Shown in pieces: positions 1 through 17,835 of a DNA stretch of 64,000 nt (position 1 is the stretch's first letter; each line of letters starts with the position of its first letter). The position numbers were made by a program, and so were the translations under genes. The notes under the pieces were generated by a model that saw only the letters and a program-made list of their open reading frames with translations, was not told the DNA's origin and made no database searches. The DNA is from Atrina japonica (Eukaryota; Mollusca; Bivalvia; Pterioida; Pinnidae), in the NCBI GenBank assembly GCA_030159075.1, contig BROG01000075.1, positions 930,501-994,500 of the forward strand. Reading direction: 5' to 3'.

Positions 1-702
1 TATCCTATTGCTATCATTCCGGTCAGGACTTTAATGTTTTTTTTTTTTATATTTATATTGAATGTATACTCTCATCAAATGTTGTGGGCACTTAAAAGAC
101 AATCCTCTTCATTTCTAATCTAATGAACAGTAAAACGAGGTAATCACTCACTGACTGAGAATTTGACCGACCTTAACCACTAATTTCAATATCTCAGACC
201 AATCAGGAATAATCAGTCTGTTGTTATATGTAACATACATAGCCCAATTATACCCACGACAGACTAAGTGGTTAGGATGAGGTGAATTATCTATTATTGA
301 ATGGTATTGATATATTTCAGGACTTCACCTGTTTGACACTCATCTGTGGAAAAGCACCAGAAAGTCATCAGCAATATTCAGACACTCTGCGACAGTTTTC
401 ATTCGTGGATAATGGCTTGAGATCGTCATAGATCAGTTGATCAGCCAATAGGTTCTATGGTAAAACAAATCAGTGGTTTAACGAGGTAAATAGAGGAACA
501 CGTCTTTTGTCATTTGATATCCTAACGGATAAAAGTATGCTGATCGTCGTAAGTTTTGGTGTGGTTTGTTTACATATACACTTATTGTGCAAGAAGTGCG
601 CAAAAAATGGTGTCTTGAAGACACTGGGAGAGAAAGATTTTCTTGATACAACGGTTTCTTTGTTGTTTATTGTATTTTACAATGTGTTATATTTTGCCTT
701 AA
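1..702. other. No gene recognised
   Basis: AT-rich sequence without a domain-bearing ORF; the 90-codon frame at 507-779 starts at TTG and runs into a repeat. Confidence 0.6.
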
Positions 703-968
703 ATATTATAAACATAATATCAAAGTTATATTGCTCCAGACGATCGTTTCTGTCAATTACACTTCATCAGTTGGGATGATGGAAGGAGGAATAAAAGAGG
801 AATATTTTCTTAAGAGAAAGTGGTATCACACAAGGCAAGATAATAAATCTTAATGTATAGCGAAATCCATCTAAGAGTAACCACTGTAAAATGACTATCT
901 TAGCTTTCGAAAACTTTTGAATTTGAATGGTGTTATCAGTGCGCAATAGTACTTTAGTATCAGTTGGT
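703..968 (+). repeat. Unclassified interspersed repeat, copy 1
   Basis: Shares, in order with 19166-19395: AAAGTTAT.TTGCTC.AGACGA, TCGTTTCTGTCAATTA, CTTCATCA.TTG, CTATCTTAGCTTT and GGCGTTATCAGTG-type words, ending at ACTTTAGTAT. No coding potential or terminal motif is recognised. The ORFs at 507-779 and 767-985 run through it and look accidental. Confidence 0.6.
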
Positions 969-1765
969 AATGAAATCTTAAACAAATAATACTCTAGAAA
1001 AATATTTTATTTCGAGAAGTTTATAATTAGAGCTAGAAACGCGTTGAACATATATTATGACCAATGTCTGAACACTTGAGAAATTTTTGTTTTGATTCAA
1101 TTTCCAATTATACACACTTAAATATATGCTAAAATTGAATATAATATGAATTTCCTGATCTTTCTTTTCTTTCGGAAAAAGAGGTGTCTGAATCAACATG
1201 TTAAATTATTTTTTCGGTGAAAGATGTATCTGATACAGCCCCACTGCCGCGCCACGTGTGGTCAATATTATAGCCTACTAATCGAACCAAGGGCCTAAAG
1301 TTACCAAATTGACCTAGTACTCAAGCTCAAATAACATGTTTTAAAGGCAAAAATGCGCATGATTTATTCTGTAACTGAACATGTTTGTATATTAATGGCA
1401 CACAATTGTCAATAAAGGTGAAAGATATTGCTCATTTGAAGAAACTTCAGAACTATTCAAAAGATGTTTGAGTACGCATTCAAAGTTTGAGTACTGTACT
1501 CGTTTTTAGAGGAAAATAATAAGTGTGATGCACAAATTTATACGTGAATGATGTAAAATAATATTATGTTTCTTATTCACACAAAGTTGGAAGTTTTACA
1601 AACGATTATATAGTCAAAATTATGTTGAGCTTAATATTGAATAAATTTGGTGACTTCGGGTCCAAGTGTCACGCATGTATTGGACTTATTAGGCATGTTT
1701 AAAGGCATTCCTGAGGAAATATTTTGCAACCTAACCATTATCCTTTTTACTGATATGCAAATCAT
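969..1765. other. No gene recognised
   Basis: Only short frames; nothing repeated in the window was noticed. Confidence 0.55.
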
Positions 1766-1766
1766 T

Positions 1767-1799
<33 letters not shown>
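1766..1799. repeat. (ATC)n microsatellite
   Basis: About 11 units of ATC. Confidence 0.95.
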
Positions 1800-4147
<2,348 letters not shown>

Positions 4148-4212
4148 TGAAATATTATAAACCTAATACCAAAGTTATAATGCTCAAGACGATCGTTTCT
4201 GTCAAAAAGACT
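4148..4212 (+). repeat. Unclassified interspersed repeat, copy 2 (partial)
   Basis: AATATTATAAACCTAATACC, then AAAGTTATAATGCTCAAGAC and GATCGTTTCTGTCAA match the start of copies 1 and 3. The match then stops. Confidence 0.6.
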
Positions 4213-4727
4213 TCAATGAAGTCTACTCACATGCAGGGGAAGTGATGATTTTGTTCAAGCCATACAATAAACACATTTTACTACCAGTGGAAACTGTTTT
4301 CTAGCCAAATCCTCGACAGGATAAGAAAAAAGTAAAAGTAACTTTGGGATGCGACAAGATCTGATGTTGTGTGTCACCAGATACATACATAGTATTTGTC
4401 TGTTTATACATATTATAACTTTTTCTTTTACACGTGTAACGATAATTACATAACACAGATGGAGAATTCTAAGCACATTGACAAACGTCAATGTTATACC
4501 TTTTCATAATTCCTTGTGAATTTATTTGTCAATAAGTGTTAAAGATTAACTCATTGGGTGACATTGTTTTTAGCAGTGTCATATCTAATTATCATACTCT
4601 GGAAAGAATTGATATGCGAGATGTTATTTTATTCTAATTTTTGTTTTCATGCTATTTTCCGTAGAAACAAGATTTTTTTTCATTTATATGCAGAAGGCAC
4701 CAGATGTAGGTGAAATGCATCACACTT

Positions 4728-4834
4728 GGCATAGGCCAAAATTTGAAGCTCTTCACCGGCATTTGTTGACGTCTTCATATGAGTGAAAGATTCTTGAGTG
4801 GGACGTTAAACAACAATACAACAACAACAACAAC
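4728..4834 (+). mobile_element. 3' part of the same SINE family, head missing
   Basis: GCATAGGCCAAAATTTGAAG, CTTCACCGGCATTTG and ATTCTTGAGTGGGACGTTAA match the body and end of the SINE at 58.8-59.1 kb. A (CAA)n-type tail follows, at about 4811-4834. The 40 bases upstream (CAGATGTAGGTGAAATGCAT) may be a diverged middle part; no tRNA-like head is visible. Confidence 0.8.
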
Positions 4835-4839
4835 ATGCC

Positions 4840-5000
4840 ACATATAACGACACAAAATCTGGGAAGTCGTAAAATTTCACTAAAGTTTGGATAATCCTGA
4901 AAGCTAATTGACTGAACAGGAAAAGTTTAGAATATTCTCAGACTGGAGTAAATTATCAGGATTTATGGTGCCAGGCTCTAGGTTTTAAGTCACATGATGT
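4840..5000 (+). repeat. Repeat pair, member 1
   Basis: CTGAAAGCTAATTGACTGAA, then AGAATATTCTCAGACT and TTATGGTGCCAGGCTCTAGG. It is similar in order to 44590-44705, suggesting an old dispersed repeat. Confidence 0.4.
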
Positions 5001-5041
5001 CAGTGTAGTAAACATCTTTATTTTAGATGTCTTAGCTTCTG

Positions 5042-5104
5042 GAATTGAACTCTAGATCGTCCTCGCACGAATCAAATTATTCAATAATAAACCACCTTGA
5101 GCGA
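5042..5104 (-). mobile_element. tRNA-like SINE head
   Basis: On the minus strand GGTGGTTTATTATTGAATAA is followed about 30 bases later by a B-box-like GAGTTCAATTCC. The spacing and order resemble a decayed tRNA promoter. It does not fold into an intact cloverleaf by eye, so a SINE head is likelier than a tRNA gene. Confidence 0.45.
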
Positions 5105-8100
5105 TTTGTCGAGGGTAGATTCAGATTGAGATGAACGTATTTTGTTGACGGTGAGCAATGGGCTTTTAGAATTCAAATTGGATTAATGTCCAGAGGTAAA
5201 CACTAAATAAATGTTCTACGCTTTATAAAACAGGTATTTATTACTTTTATTCTTCTTTTTCACAAAGTGCAAATGCGTTTTTGAGGTGGCTGAATGAATA
5301 AAACGGGCATCCGTAAATACAACTCGTTGCCAATCAAAACATCTAGGTCTATATTTTCTGAATAAACACACATAGTATTGTTATTAGAATAGCTCAGAAT
5401 AAATAATTGTGCAATGGATATTAATATCAAAGTATATCCAGGAGTCTAAATAGCTGACACATTCAAAATAGTTTATACAATTCTTTTCTGTAAGAAATAC
5501 ATGTACATGTACTACTAACAATGAGCGACTGCTGTCGTTTGATCTTTAACTTTATTTTAAAATACTTAGTTTTCTTTTACATTTCTTACTTTTATAATAT
5601 TACTCACAGTTTATATATTACAAGCTGACCATTTATTCATTTTGAACTTATATTTAGGAACTACATCTAATGGAAATTGTTATTACTCTTTTCAAACATT
5701 CATACATGGACACAGCGTTTGATCATTCAATCTTGGACGTTGTGATAATATTGCGATGTGACGTAACCAGTCGACGTAACACTCGGACTATTAGAACATA
5801 AACCATACAAGAAAAATCAGCAATTGAACTTTCACTGTGTAAATGTTTATAATTTCAAGGATACTTAAGATTAGAATTTATTTACTTTTAATTTGTTAAA
5901 CTCTTGAAATTTCAATGGGTTAAGAATTTTGAAATCTCGTACACATAATTGCAAAAATAAGGTCTATTATAATCTATATGCACTAGCTTGACCATGAAGG
6001 TTTTTGCAGGTAGCTGCATATACTTTACTATGGGTTCCTATGGCAGGATTTTCTCATCTCAAGCTTAGAGGGAAAACGGTTCGCAATACACATATTTCTT
6101 TATGACCTGCACTTAGAGAGTATACTTACTCGCTAAACCGCGACCATGGCTTTAATGTGACCACTCATTCACGTTACCCTTTAATTTGAATAATAACATT
6201 GAATAACTTTCTGCGACAACAATAAAACCTTATCGAATTTAATCGTATTAACTTAGATATTATAGGCAATGTAGCATACATATTATTTCAAAGACACCTA
6301 GACACATTTCTTATAAATCATTGCTTCCACTATATTCATTTCGACGTATTGAATACTAAAAGGCTAATTTTCTTAGGGAGAATTAGGGGTTTTGAGATAT
6401 GCAAGACGGTATATTATGTGTTAATGAAACAGAATTTGTGTTTTATTATACAAATGTATATACAATGGGTATCTTACATATACGTTTTGTGTGTGCGTGT
6501 GTGTGTGTTTTATGGAGACGGTCTTGTGGCTTCAGTCTGCAATCGTTCGATCTCCTCAAGAGACGACGTTGGAATATGTATATACTGAAGTGCATCCTTG
6601 TCAGTCTTCTCTGCTGTTAAATAAGCAATACAACTACGATGGTTCTCAAAATGTCCGGCGATATTAAATTTTATACATGTGTGATAACGTTTCACACTAA
6701 TATACAATTAGGACACATACTAATACATCAGTGTAACCCAATTTCTTTCTTAAAATACCTATTGAAGTAATCTTTTCACCTTTAGTATAACTGGCGCCAT
6801 ACAGCAGTCTCATTTCAAATTAACAAGACTACACATAATACAGCAAAATGGATACTAATTCAGTTCTTTTGCAAATGAAACATTTGAAATATTTGATTTG
6901 ATCGTTAATAAACGATCAATGAAGCAGTATAAATCAAGCTGCTTTCCTTAATTTTGTCATTCGGAGTAATGAACTGACGTGTATTGAAAGAATGTCATTG
7001 GAGACTTCACCAAAACAGATTAGCGACATACTGATCAGTGCGTGTTGAATTGTTGATTAATTGAATGTTTCCGGTATCAGCAAACTTCGGAGTGTTTTTA
7101 CAGAAGTTCATTTTGCAAAACATACCGGCGCACTCAAAGAAATAGGAGTGGAAACTTACGCAACCACTGGGACATACCCTATGGAACCAATTATATTTAC
7201 TTTAATAAATAATAGAGTATTACTGCTCGATTAAAATATATATTATGATTTATTATGTAATAGATACGCCACCGGTGATTCCAGCTTGAAATTTAGGAAT
7301 TGATTTAAATGCTACAATTAAGATTAAATGGATGATAAATGATATGATATTGTGTTTGTGCTAAATCTATTCACTTGAGTCCCCGGGGTATACATAAACC
7401 CAGTACATGGTATTTCGGTACCAGCTGATTATTTTATACTCAAGTCGTATTTCAGATGGATAGTACCCCACGAAAAGGTGAACTTTGTGGCACCGATGGT
7501 GTAGACTACAGATACTGTCACAAATAAATACAACTAACATTAAAACACAATGACGTGGATGATAACTGAATAATATGATAACATTTTAACAGTTATATTC
7601 ATAATTTGAAAAGTGATTTCCTGACCTGTACAGGAAATGGACAGTACTCTAACAAATTACAAGGATTAAGGATATGAAACTCAAAGCTGACCCTATTCTC
7701 TACCAATAAAATAAACGGATACAATTATAGCTTAAATTCTGATTGGTAAAGAATGATTTCAGCTTCGAGTTGAGGATGAAGATCAGCATCCCTATTTAGT
7801 GACTAAAAGTAATCATTTTCATTCGCATTTTCTATTTAATATTGTGAAAAGCTGAATACACAAGCCTCACATTTTGTGTCTGCACAGTTTATTCATACAA
7901 AGCTGTGTTAATTTGAGATTTACCTTTGTTGAATTTGGTAGAATAGTTATATAATTATGTTTAAATAAATTGGGATACGTGAAATTGTCCGAACATCTTC
8001 TGCAAGTATGCAGTTTATTTCTAGCAAATGTGAACCGTCTGAGTTAATTAAAACGATTAATCGTGAATATCCTTTTCCTTTTGAAATCTTACAAATTAAG

Positions 8101-10719
8101 TTCTTTTTATCTATAGACGATATACATTTTTAGCGGAAGACTGCGATTTAATTTGAATACAGTAGTCAAATACAATAGGCAGACAACTGGGCACCGTTTT
8201 TATTCTGGACACAGATAATAAAAGGTACTCAATAGTATTGCAAGGGATGAATGCAAAGCCGGTTTTATATTTGACTTACATCAATTATCTACGACTTATT
8301 TCCCACAATCCGAAAACAAGAAATATAAGTTACCATGATTCTAGGATTGCTTTTTATTGTACATAGAGTAGTCAAATCAGGGGCTTCCAGGAGCAATGCT
8401 GATATTGCTGACATAGATAATTAAGGGTAAAAAGGGGTGCACCTAATGGTCATTGTACACAATGTTTTCTTAGCATAATCAAGTAGTTCTTTTATGTCTA
8501 TTTCCAGTCTTTGACACATTTAGATCGAAAATGATGACTAAATCGGATGACAGGTAGGGTCATTGGATTAAAATCTGAAAGTTAATATCTATGCAAACTG
8601 TTTATAAAGTTTGTTTTCTACATTCGTAAAGAGCAAGTAGTAATTTCCCATTAGGTCCTGTGTTAATCTTTGTTTATCCTCTTTACTAAGAGCAATCAAA
8701 GTGACAGATCAACATTGAAATCAAATCGCTTGCCGTGCTCGAATCAGTGGTTATCTAGATTAAGATTTTGTGTGCAATTTCCATAGTTCTATGATCAACT
8801 CAATCCTCTGTTGGCAACCATCTTGGATGATAAATTAGTACCAAAGTCAGTCTGCTTGTTAAATACTTTGTATGAATCATTCATGCCAAATTTGGTTACA
8901 ATTCAGTTTTGTTTTCTAGCAGAAAACTTTTGAATGTACCATATTTTTCCATGGGGTCCTTTTTAAAAAATAAGTACGCCTGTGCACACATAAATAAAAG
9001 CGTTACTCCAGTTATGTGTACGTTTACTGGTAAATATACAGATTTAGTAAAAATGGCCACAGGAACTCTAAAACCGTGCCAGTTTGCTGAAATATAGGAA
9101 CATGAATAATATCACTCTACATTTTATAACTACAATACAAAATATGCAGTTAATGGATTTTACAACATAGGAAAAAAGATCACAGCAAGGGGAAGGTAGA
9201 GTGATCATATAAATCTTATCATGTGAATGAGTGCGCAGGTCCCCACAAAAGCCTCTAAATATATATCGTTCATACAGAGAGTTTTGACCATGTGTAGGAC
9301 AAACAGTTGTAACTCAGTGTAATTATGAGATTTTCATCGCTGTAAACAAATACATCTTATTTCTTAAGAATTTATGAGTCGATGTGCATGATTTAAGCAA
9401 TGTTATCACAAAATATAATTGTAATTCATCGAAATTCCTTCAGGTTTAGTTGAATGAATTGAGGTGTATAAATTGTTACAGTAAGCAACCATACTGAATT
9501 TAAAGAAAAATAATTCCTCACAAAAATGTCATTACTTTACTCAAAGGAAAGAATTAAGCTTATTTGATCGAGACTAATGTTTTGCATTTAAATGTACTGT
9601 AAGATAAATAAATTACGAATGAATAGATGTTGAAAGGGATGTCTTGATAGATGTACGTAGATATAATGCATTGCACATAATGTAAATAGTAATAGTCGGG
9701 AATTATTCATTTAAATTTGAAGGTAAGATTATGTTGGTACCATGTCGGCAATCATTTTGTATACTAATATTTTACTGCACTGTTACGTTTCATTTATTCG
9801 GGCAGACTGCTTTTTCTGGCTTAGTGGTGAACCTGTATGAAGTTTCTGAATTTTTTATTTGCTTACCATTGCTTTAGTTTTTTATTAGAAAAATGTCTAT
9901 GTTTGTTTTTCACCTAGAATGCTCCACATATATGGAGACATCACACCTGTAAGTGAAGCAATGGGGATAATGGCCATTTTATATCTAATTTGCCGTATTA
10001 TAATGGACTTGGAGTTTCCATTATGTATTGGTTCTTTTTCATTTTTAGTCTTGTTGCCATGGGTTCTCGTCGAATTGTGGAGTCCTCCAAAACGCCAATG
10101 TATTCGATATATTGCCATGCACGCGATTATAATCTATCGAAATTTGGCTGGCAGCATTACTACTATATAAAGATTATTTTTCAATTAAATTGCATTTATT
10201 TAATCTACTGTAACAAGATTGTTTTAATACAACGAAGTGCAAAACTATTCACACTGCAATGTATTGAGAAATAATATTGTTTGACACGATGCACACTTTA
10301 TAATCCTCAAAATTGTAAAAGTTGGTACTTATTATTTCACTCAAGATAAGATTAAATTGGCTTCACGTTTTAATTTTAAACAAAAACGTAAACTAAACAT
10401 AACGATGAGTGGAAGAATATATCCGCTACTGTGGATTGCCATTGGCAACCGCCAACACAAAATGTTAGTCAGCCATACTGAATCAGTGGAGACGACACAC
10501 AATAAACGAGGGCTGTATATGGACAGAAATTTATCTATTTAGATTTTAAGATTCATTTAACATATGAAGAGTTAGAGAGATGTTAAGTTGACAAATTATA
10601 GGAGCTTAAAGTAAAATTAGGGGGCTTTGGAGCTTTATCTATTTGATGAGAGCATTTCCGGAAGTGGGCTCGTCTAAGAAATCTAACCATGTTATCGAGA
10701 AATATATTTTTTATTTTTA
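5105..10719. other. Long stretch without recognised genes or tandem repeats
   Basis: Frames are all under 95 codons and lack motifs. At 9897-10274 three overlapping frames on two strands compete, none convincing. A short GT tract lies at 6487-6509. Small exons could hide here; I cannot exclude them without transcript data. Confidence 0.5.
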
Positions 10720-11531
10720 AGGCACATTGCTATAATTGTTTATTAGAAGAACTTGGATTTAATACGAATTCTGGAAATCCTACATACACACGTAGTTTCA
10801 CTTTTAAAGGACGAGATCCTTCAAAATCACGTGTCCGTATTACACTCATTTGATAAACCTACAACGGAGACCGATTTCGAGCTACCACATTTATACTGGA
10901 TACCTAAACTTCATAAAAACCCATATAAGCAAAGATACATAGCAGGATCCAGCAAATGTTCTACCAAACCTTTATCTTTACTCCTTACCAAGATATTGAC
11001 AGCTGTTAAGGAGAAACTTCAAAAATACTGTACAGTTGCTTATTCCAGAAGCGGTGTAAATCAGATGTGGATACTTAAAAATTCTAAACAGCTTTTAGAA
11101 AATTTGAAGGCACACAATTTTTCTCGAATTCACAGTATCAAAACTTATAATGTCTCAACTCTTACACTACTATTCCACATAAAAAATTAAAAGAAAGACT
11201 TTTTAGCATCATAGACAACTGCTTTTTCACTAAAGGTGGTACCCGAAAATTTAAATATCTAGTGATTGGCTATCAGGATACTTATTTCGTCAAACACCAC
11301 TCTGATTCTACACATAAGTATACTGAAGTTGATATAAAAATTTAAGTAGTAATATCCCTCAGTCACCTGCATATGGAGTTTATATTTCACAAATGATCCG
11401 ATATGCCAGGGCGTGCACAACATATGAAGATTTCATATACAGAGGTAAACTACTCACTGACAAATTATTGACACAGGGATATCGAAAACCGCGTTTAATG
11501 TCAACGTTCCGCAAATTTTATGGTCGGTATA
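10720..11531 (+). pseudogene. Broken reverse transcriptase of a Penelope-like (or related) retroelement
   Basis: The longest open segment (10753-11190) shows RT-family motifs: LPHLYWIPKLHKNPYKQRYI, then AGSSKCSTKPLS, SRSGVNQMWILKNS and a worn SIKTYNVSTL. The protein jumps frame several times. LGFNTNSGNPTYT (about 10750-10795) lies in one frame, the WIPKLHK segment in another, and IPHKKLKERLF through TEVDIKI (to about 11344) in a third. After that comes a stop, and the text jumps to the C-terminal part (SSNIPQSPAYGVYISQMIRY ... FRKFYGRYK, about 11345-11530). The palm segment carrying the catalytic Asp pair, which family knowledge places between these two blocks, is missing. With frameshifts, stops and this deletion it cannot be active. 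The name Penelope-like is my inference from the WIPK(L/M)HK motif style; no GIY-YIG endonuclease was found. Confidence 0.75.
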
Positions 11532-11825
11532 AATAGTCTTGTTTGCGACTACTCTGTTTCACTAAGTGAAATGTTGAGTTGGCGGTTGTTGAGACGTCTG
11601 TACCAATTGTGACGAGGATACACTCCTCACGTGTTTCATTGGACTTGACTGTGGACTCACGGCGGATGTGACCGGTCGACAGGTGATGCTTACTCCTCCA
11701 TGGCACCTGATCCGACCTCTTGGTTTCCAGAGGTCCGTGTTTGTCCATTTTTACCGGATTTGTATCTATGTCCTGGACATCCTATTGATTTATACTTTGG
11801 TATCTGAGATTTTTATATTTTTCAA
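11532..11825 (+). mobile_element. 3' tail of the broken RT element (copy A)
   Basis: Continues directly from the RT C-terminus. Key landmarks are GACCGGTCGACAGG, CTCTTGGTTTCCAGAGGTCC, ATCTATGTCCTGGACATCC and the end motif TTTGGTATCTGAG. The same landmarks, in order, occur at six other places in this window, so this is the conserved 3' region of a dispersed family. Small ORFs here (for example 11518-11748 minus) are shadows of the repeat. Confidence 0.75.
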
Positions 11826-12488
11826 AAATAACAATGACATAAACTTTAAGAAGAAGTGTTTGTTATACATGTACATGTATTTCATTTTTAATGCCTACAT
11901 TTTTCGTACTGAAGAATAAGCCAAAAGAAAACTGTTTATGTTCCATATTTAGTCTACAATTTAGATAAAACTCGATTAGACATGTTCACGTTCACTAAAG
12001 TGAGACAGGATGCAGAGATCTTGTGCCCACATTGTGTGTAAAATCTGTGACTTACTAGATTTTCTTTCGAAATTTGAAAATTCATATTTGAATTTGAAAT
12101 GTATTTTCATCCTCTTTGTTTAATTATTTGCCTGTATATTTTGCTTTCCCCAGGTCAGAATATAATGATAAAAAAATTCATATACCACTATTTATATATT
12201 TTGGATAACTAATATTTATACAATCTACTATCAACAGATATAAAGTATTGACAAAAGTATATAATTATTCATTGGATGTAATTATTGATTATTCAGACCC
12301 AAGTCTGACAAAGACAATTTCATTAATATCCGGGTTATACGACAATAAATTGTCAGAAATACCAACTTTTGGCGTCTTTATATATCAACTAATCACAATC
12401 CTTGATTCATCGAGAACGTCAACTTGAACTATGGGTACCGTGTTATCGATGTTGTGAACGTTGATGTGATCATTAATATTATACAATA

Positions 12489-12605
12489 ATTGCACTATTT
12501 TTGGTTTGATATGAAAATTTATGGACATTAAAAACAATATCTAACGAGGTTGAAGGTCGAGGTTGACATTATTTTTGCTCTCCACATAAAACCAAAATAG
12601 TGCAA
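12489..12605. repeat. Inverted repeat with 18-19 bp arms
   Basis: Left arm ATTGCACTATTTTTGGTTT (12489-12507), right arm AAACCAAAATAGTGCAAT (12588-12605), differing by one T. The 80-base loop has no ORF. Possibly a worn miniature element. Confidence 0.6.
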
Positions 12606-12952
12606 TAGTAATTTTAGTACATTTCACTTTAAAATCTATCGACCATTAAAAGAGATATTTCCACCACTTAAACCCACTCCATCGAAACATAATATCACCT
12701 TCGTTTTAGTCGAGACAGAGCAAGTCTGCATGGGGCCATTTCGTTTACCTTCAGTGGCGTTATAAATGGTTCACACGCAAATCCATTCTTGATACGTCAT
12801 ATCTACAGTACATGTTCAAAATTGTTACCATCGCTCACCATTTATTAGCATTTGTTAGCAAATGTGATCAGTTTATAATCAAACAATGAATTGAAAATTA
12901 TCATTACATTATAGATGGGATTATTTCATCGGATTTTCATTAGTTGCCTGGC

Positions 12953-13027
12953 ACTGTATTTTGGTTGACTTAATAAAAATATCACGGTTTACATTGATAT
13001 TTTTCATTAAGCCAATCAAAACACAGT
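12953..13027. repeat. Compact hairpin repeat, 32-33 bp arms, 10-base loop
   Basis: The left arm (12953-12984, starting ACTGTATTTTGGTTGACTTA) pairs with the right arm (12995-13027, ending GCCAATCAAAACACAGT), with three mismatches and one extra base. It is a small foldback or MITE-like unit. Confidence 0.7.
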
Positions 13028-13194
13028 AAACGCAATGAAAAATAACAGTGAAAAATAAAGCTTATAAAAATGTAATAAATTGTGAGAATCGCCTCAAAAG
13101 TGAACATTAATTATTGAGACGTAATACACAAATGCATATAAACTTAAAATGCCTTATAAAGAAACCTTTAACAGCAACCTTTTACAGCAACATA

Positions 13195-13911
13195 TGACGC
13201 GCCAAAATCACATTAACCTAGTTTAACCTATTTTTTCAGTTAAATCTAGTTTTTCTCATTAACCTACATTAACTGGAGAAAAACTAGGTTCAACTGAGAA
13301 AAACTAAGTTTAACTGCGCCAAAATCACAAAAATGAGTTATGCATAGTTTTTCTCGAGAAAAACCTAGTTTAACTGAGAAAAGCTATATTTGACTGCGCC
13401 ACAATCACATTAATGAGTATTAATATGATTTTGATATTGACGCAGTTAATCCTAGTTTTTCTCATTTACATCTAGGATTAATTGGAGAAAAATTATCTTG
13501 TCGTAATCTACCTTAACTGGAGAAAAACTAGGGTTAACTGAGAAAAATAGGTTTATCTCAAGAAAAACAAAACTTGGATTAACCCATTGTTGTATTTTTG
13601 GCGTGCTTCATCAGTTAAACTTAGATTTCTCAGTTAAACCTGATCTTTGCTCAGTTAAACCTAGATTTCCTCAGTAACCCACATTAACTGAAAACAATGG
13701 GTTTAACTGCGCCAAAATCACAAAAATCAGTTCTCGAGAAAAAGCTAATTTAACTGAAAAAATTTAGGTTTAACTGCGCCACAATAACATTAATGAGTAT
13801 TTTGCGCAGTTAAACCCAATTTTTCTCAGACTTACGATAAAAATTAGAATTAACTGGAAAAAAATTAGGTTTAACTCGTAACTCACATTAACTGGAGAAA
13901 AACTCCTGAGT
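13195..13911. repeat. Mixed-orientation array of TTAACTGAGAAAAAC modules
   Basis: More than 20 occurrences, in both orientations, of a module around TTTAACTGAGAAAAACTAGG (reverse sense CTAGTTTTTCTCAGTTAAAC). It alternates with GCGCCAAAATCACA(A/T)TAATG spacers (13198, 13314, 13394, 13708, 13776) and ACATTAACTGGAGAAAAAC variants. Because sense and antisense modules alternate, the whole block can fold on itself. No ORF is present. A short fragment of the same family lies at 29690-29751. Confidence 0.85.
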
Positions 13912-17022
<3,111 letters not shown>

Positions 17023-17099
17023 GGTGTTCGAATTCACCTCGGTTGTAGGCGAGAGTCTTAATTAACAAAAGCGTGACGCGCTAAACACTTGGCTACCTT
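17023..17099 (-). mobile_element. tRNA-like SINE head (serine/leucine-like A box)
   Basis: The minus strand reads AGGTAGCCAAGTGTTTAGCG (A-box-like), CGTCACGCTTTTGTTAATT, then GGTGAATTCGAACACC with a B-box-like core. It resembles a class II tRNA with a long variable arm. Downstream in the same sense, GAATGTAAGC (in plus orientation) occurs twice near 16960-17000. No TSD was identified. Confidence 0.5.
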
Positions 17100-17835
17100 A
17101 ATTTTTTTTTCGAATATAGTTACATCTGTAAGCGTTGAAAATTATCAAATATGAATAAGCTTATTTCGTTCAAGTCTACAGATGTTTTGATAATTCAATG
17201 TTACCAATTTTACCGCATCCACTAAGTATTTGAATCTTGTTATTCAACAAAATATTCTAAAATTTCATCGTATAACTAAAAATGTCAGAAAATTGCTGAA
17301 AACTACATGAAATAGATGTGGTGTTAAATTGATAGTGTATACTTCCCCTAGATTGATTTCGAATACATTAACCTATTTGACATGCATAACTTCTCAATAT
17401 AGCAATAATAAAAGATCTAAGATCTAAGAGGTGAAAGCATCTACATTTTGTAATATTATATTATATTTCACTTTTTATAACTACTCTAAACATTACAGTA
17501 AATGCAATGTCGCGTTTAAACGATTTTGCTCGATTTATATGTCGTGTGATTGTTTCGAAATGGAATGGAATACAGCATCCCAAATGAGTCGAATCCATAT
17601 ACCGCACATCTCCTGAGTTTGTTTTGCAGAAGTACTTCAAGACCCGTTTGCGTGATAGATTGTCCGCTTCTCAATAGGAGATTTTGGCATAACAAGAATC
17701 GAAATAACGTATTAATCAATTACACTAACGGAATTATGTAGTATTGTATTCTACAGGACAATGTTTTCTATTTCAGCGACATTAACTGCAGATCTATAAG
17801 TCAGCAATAATCCTAGCATACATTAAGGAGGGGAA

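Noticed and set aside
507..779. 90-codon hydrophobic ORF
   Set aside because: No ATG at its start (TTG), runs into an interspersed repeat, no motif; hydrophobicity follows from AT-rich sequence.
9897..10274. Three overlapping ORFs on both strands
   Set aside because: Mutually exclusive frames, none with a domain or conserved-looking motif.
11518..11919. Two ORFs on opposite strands in the RT element tail
   Set aside because: They lie in the non-coding 3' tail that recurs as a repeat; the frames are not conserved between copies.
17023..17099. A functional tRNA gene
   Set aside because: Promoter boxes are recognisable but the acceptor and other stems do not pair well by eye; a SINE head fits better.
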